From NCBI GenBank assembly GCA_938082635.1, contig CALLLI010000465.1, positions 1 through 37,281 of the forward strand: a stretch of 37,281 nucleotides of DNA, written 5' to 3'. The stretch is from an uncultured Verrucomicrobiales bacterium (GTDB lineage: Bacteria; Verrucomicrobiota; Verrucomicrobiia; Verrucomicrobiales; DEV007). Below the pieces are notes generated by a model. It was not told the origin of the DNA and made no database searches. It saw only the letters and a list, made by a program, of their open reading frames with translations. The first letter of the stretch is position 1, and each line of letters opens with the position of its first letter. The translations under genes and the position numbers were made by a program. Below, in pieces: positions 35,601 through 37,281 of this stretch.

Positions 35601-36287
35601 GGCTGGGATGTAGTCGCCAGCTTCGACGATGAGGTAATGCAAGACGACATTCGTCACGCCGTCCAGGTCGGTGATCTTGACTGAGATGGTGGTGTCTTCG
35701 CCAGACATAGGAGTGCTGGGATCGTTTGCCACTTGGCGAATGTTAGGCGGCGCGTTGTCTGTCAACACACTGTTCGCGGCTCCTGGGGTGGGTTCGCCAA
35801 GGGACGGTCGCCAGGAACTTCCCAGATCATTGTCCAAGGCGGCGTTGAGCAGTTCCATCGACGGGCCGTCACCCGCCGGCGCAATCGGCCAAGGAAAGCG
35901 GACTTCAAAGTCGACCTCATCGATCACTTTGTCATCGGCACCTCGCAAAACCACACGTTCCCCATCACTGCTCAGTCGACCCGCCCAAGGACCAACGACG
36001 ATGTCAACTCCTTGAAAACGTGGGCTCGACGGTTCAAGCGCCACCACAAGGTAACCGCCAGGATCGATGGGAGCGGAGCCTTCGGGAAAGGTGTAGGTGG
36101 CCGCGCCAGAAAGTCGCCCGCCTGACAGATCAACAGCAGCGTCTCCAGAGTTGTGAAGTTCGATAAACTCGTCATTCAGCCCAGGCGCGATCGGGTCATA
36201 GTGGATCTCATTGATGATGATCTCCGCCCGCAACGAGATGGCGCATGACCACAGCATGGCCGCGAGAAGAAGTGTGAGGGATTTCAT
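32697..36287 (-). CDS. Large exported LTD-CotH-LTD protein
   Basis: This 1196-residue protein starts at ATG 36287 (MKSLTLLLAAMLWSCAISLRA signal peptide), not at the longer frame start at 36329. Order: lamin-tail domain 1 (about 22-150, IIINEIHYDPIAPGLNDEFI), Ig-like linker (VKITDLDGVTNVVLHY), CotH-kinase-like domain (about 380-670; SYRLRGGNGRYQLRGKRSMK, with a DxD-type PYDSDASWG), a fibronectin-like spacer, lamin-tail domain 2 (LVLTELMYHPAPA), and a C-terminal module with LEFSKDLKAW ending GYWRIRFSLSR. CotH-family enzymes are secreted protein kinases in Bacillus and some other organisms; activity here is not established. It converges on the sulfatase gene with only 26 bases between stops. It may be a cell-surface assembly or modification protein. 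Confidence 0.88.
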   Translation of the reverse strand: MKSLTLLLAAMLWSCAISLRAEIIINEIHYDPIAPGLNDEFIELHNSGDAAVDLSGGRLSGAATYTFPEGSAPIDPGGYLVVALEPSSPRFQGVDIVVGPWAGRLSSDGERVVLRGADDKVIDEVDFEVRFPWPIAPAGDGPSMELLNAALDNDLGSSWRPSLGEPTPGAANSVLTDNAPPNIRQVANDPSTPMSGEDTTISVKITDLDGVTNVVLHYLIVEAGDYIPAFTPYSVAALLADPSIERRMSAGYAEGLFTGSWPSEPMTSLDPEGAHEDTDNDAIYTVTLPAQANRTLVRYYITAEDGEGNEVRAPFKDDPSLNFAFFVYDGVPDYVASEDSSQGNGHVYSAELLQELPTYHLLTTNENWMQCLAYNSRDQHPRSAMSARSYYNWSGTIVYDGRVYDNISYRLRGGNGRYQLRGKRSMKFKFNRGNYFRAKNNRGEPYETTWRVLTTSKMLGNRLTGTFGIRNRPGNFGLVDTVNGQIWELFGVPAVRTHWFHFRVIDDAAEAPDQYGGDFYGLSLAQERIDVRFLESRGLPKGNLYKLTDQSENFVGVGSKGSSSDGLQQLRYQAPNAPQNAEDYTNLFSMLRPTRDDAWLRAHVNWDIWYRYTAVEEAIRHYDYWADADKNMVQYFAPSPNNELGQYWQLPYDSDASWGPSWNEGFDYAGNAIRRKDEFQVEFRNTLREFRDLVWQPDVIANLIDDATAVIDDFHPADWDRWRDAPTATGTTDTGTLASKVEDMKLFAFEGNLSYPGGNVGAGGRAAHLDDMMEDAAIAKTPTITFADNSSAAIDAVAVQSTAYKAASIFAPSELAKVEWRVAEVTDANAPSYNPEAVRMYEITSLWTNDGSTDLSVSVPTNLLKVGHAYRIRVRHWDTTNRVSHWSESLHFIAKEPTDGAALRDSLVLTELMYHPAPASDTEAESGFDESDFEFLEVWNRGNTSLELTDLRFTKGVDFDFIEGTSLAAGAYGLVVANRAAMVARYGADLPILGEWESNFSLSNRGERLKLAFGAGNAILEFLYDDADPWPVSADGEGFSLTLNDPTTVGADAYGEVGSWQPSAAVGGTPGAPEGERELTGFDIWLADRGLVDAEGDPDQDGITHFGAFAMGVDLLAEGVPSSKALPVYDGTTLRVRFRASGVTETLEFSKDLKAWEPEQITITDVQTNGDGTATLLYDLVPETPGYWRIRFSLSR

Positions 36288-36350
36288 GATATCGAATGCT
36301 AGAATGCTTGGGCAAGCGTACGGAATCAAGAAAGCATTGACCTAAGTGAG

Positions 36351-36380
<30 letters not shown>
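36288..36380. other. Apparent junction between bacterial DNA and GC-rich eukaryotic-like DNA
   Basis: Up to about 36340 the sequence looks like the promoter side of the LTD/CotH gene (moderate GC). From about 36360 rightward GC rises sharply and every downstream feature is eukaryote-like. No inverted repeat, integrase, tRNA or attachment site is visible here, so the join has no obvious biological mechanism. The exact base cannot be fixed by eye. Confidence 0.7.

Positions 36381-37281
<901 letters not shown>

Overview
The window looks like a fragment of a Verrucomicrobiota chromosome (class Verrucomicrobiae is likely), probably from a marine metagenome, joined at its right end to unrelated eukaryotic DNA. 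The bacterial assignment rests on family content typical of that phylum and of planctomycetes: a PSD1 (DUF1549/DUF1553) plus DUF1501 pair, a ThuA-like protein, a Tat-exported Gfo/Idh/MocA oxidoreductase, an FGly sulfatase, a LTD/CotH protein, many signal peptides, and start codons with little Shine-Dalgarno sequence. From about 36.34 kb onward the DNA becomes very GC-rich. It carries an open frame for a RING finger followed by an SNF2 helicase C-terminal domain with trinucleotide and hexanucleotide microsatellites, as in a green picoalga (prasinophyte). This most likely marks a chimeric contig end.

Layout. 1-3.1 kb (minus): ThuA-like protein, then a 3'-truncated DUF2341/LamG/sialate O-acetylesterase. 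3.5-5.3 kb (plus): exported 7-bladed lactonase and a small exported unknown. 5.6-7.7 kb (minus): esterase fused to a beta-lactamase-type serine hydrolase. 7.9-9.7 kb (plus): two adjacent uncharacterised genes that look like a conserved pair. 9.8-12.8 kb: TIM-barrel sugar isomerase (minus), divergent from a coupled D-2-hydroxyacid dehydrogenase and HpcH/HpaI aldolase (plus), probably a sugar-acid catabolic module. 12.8-18.8 kb: a decay island of four consecutive broken genes (PQQ-like propeller, ceramidase-like protein, DUF1501, PSD1) with two frameshifts and seven in-frame stops. 19-21.5 kb (plus): Gfo/Idh/MocA oxidoreductase and an Asp-box (BNR) propeller.

21.5-32.7 kb is the most coherent functional block. 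A XylR-type AraC-family regulator (minus) is divergent from galactokinase. Galactokinase is followed on the same strand by a 1497-residue exported protein of seven tandem concanavalin-A-like units, a GH127 beta-L-arabinofuranosidase with all expected metal-thiolate residues, and a sulfatase. I infer a locus for a sulfated arabinose/galactose polysaccharide: sulfatase and GH127 trim the glycan outside the cytoplasm, the repeat protein binds it, and galactokinase handles released galactose. 32.7-36.3 kb (minus) encodes a large LTD-CotH-LTD exported protein whose C-terminal module resembles that of the seven-repeat protein.

No tRNA, rRNA, CRISPR array or insertion sequence was recognised. Several intergenic gaps carry short perfect or near-perfect palindromes. 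All assignments come from reading motifs by eye; no database search was possible.
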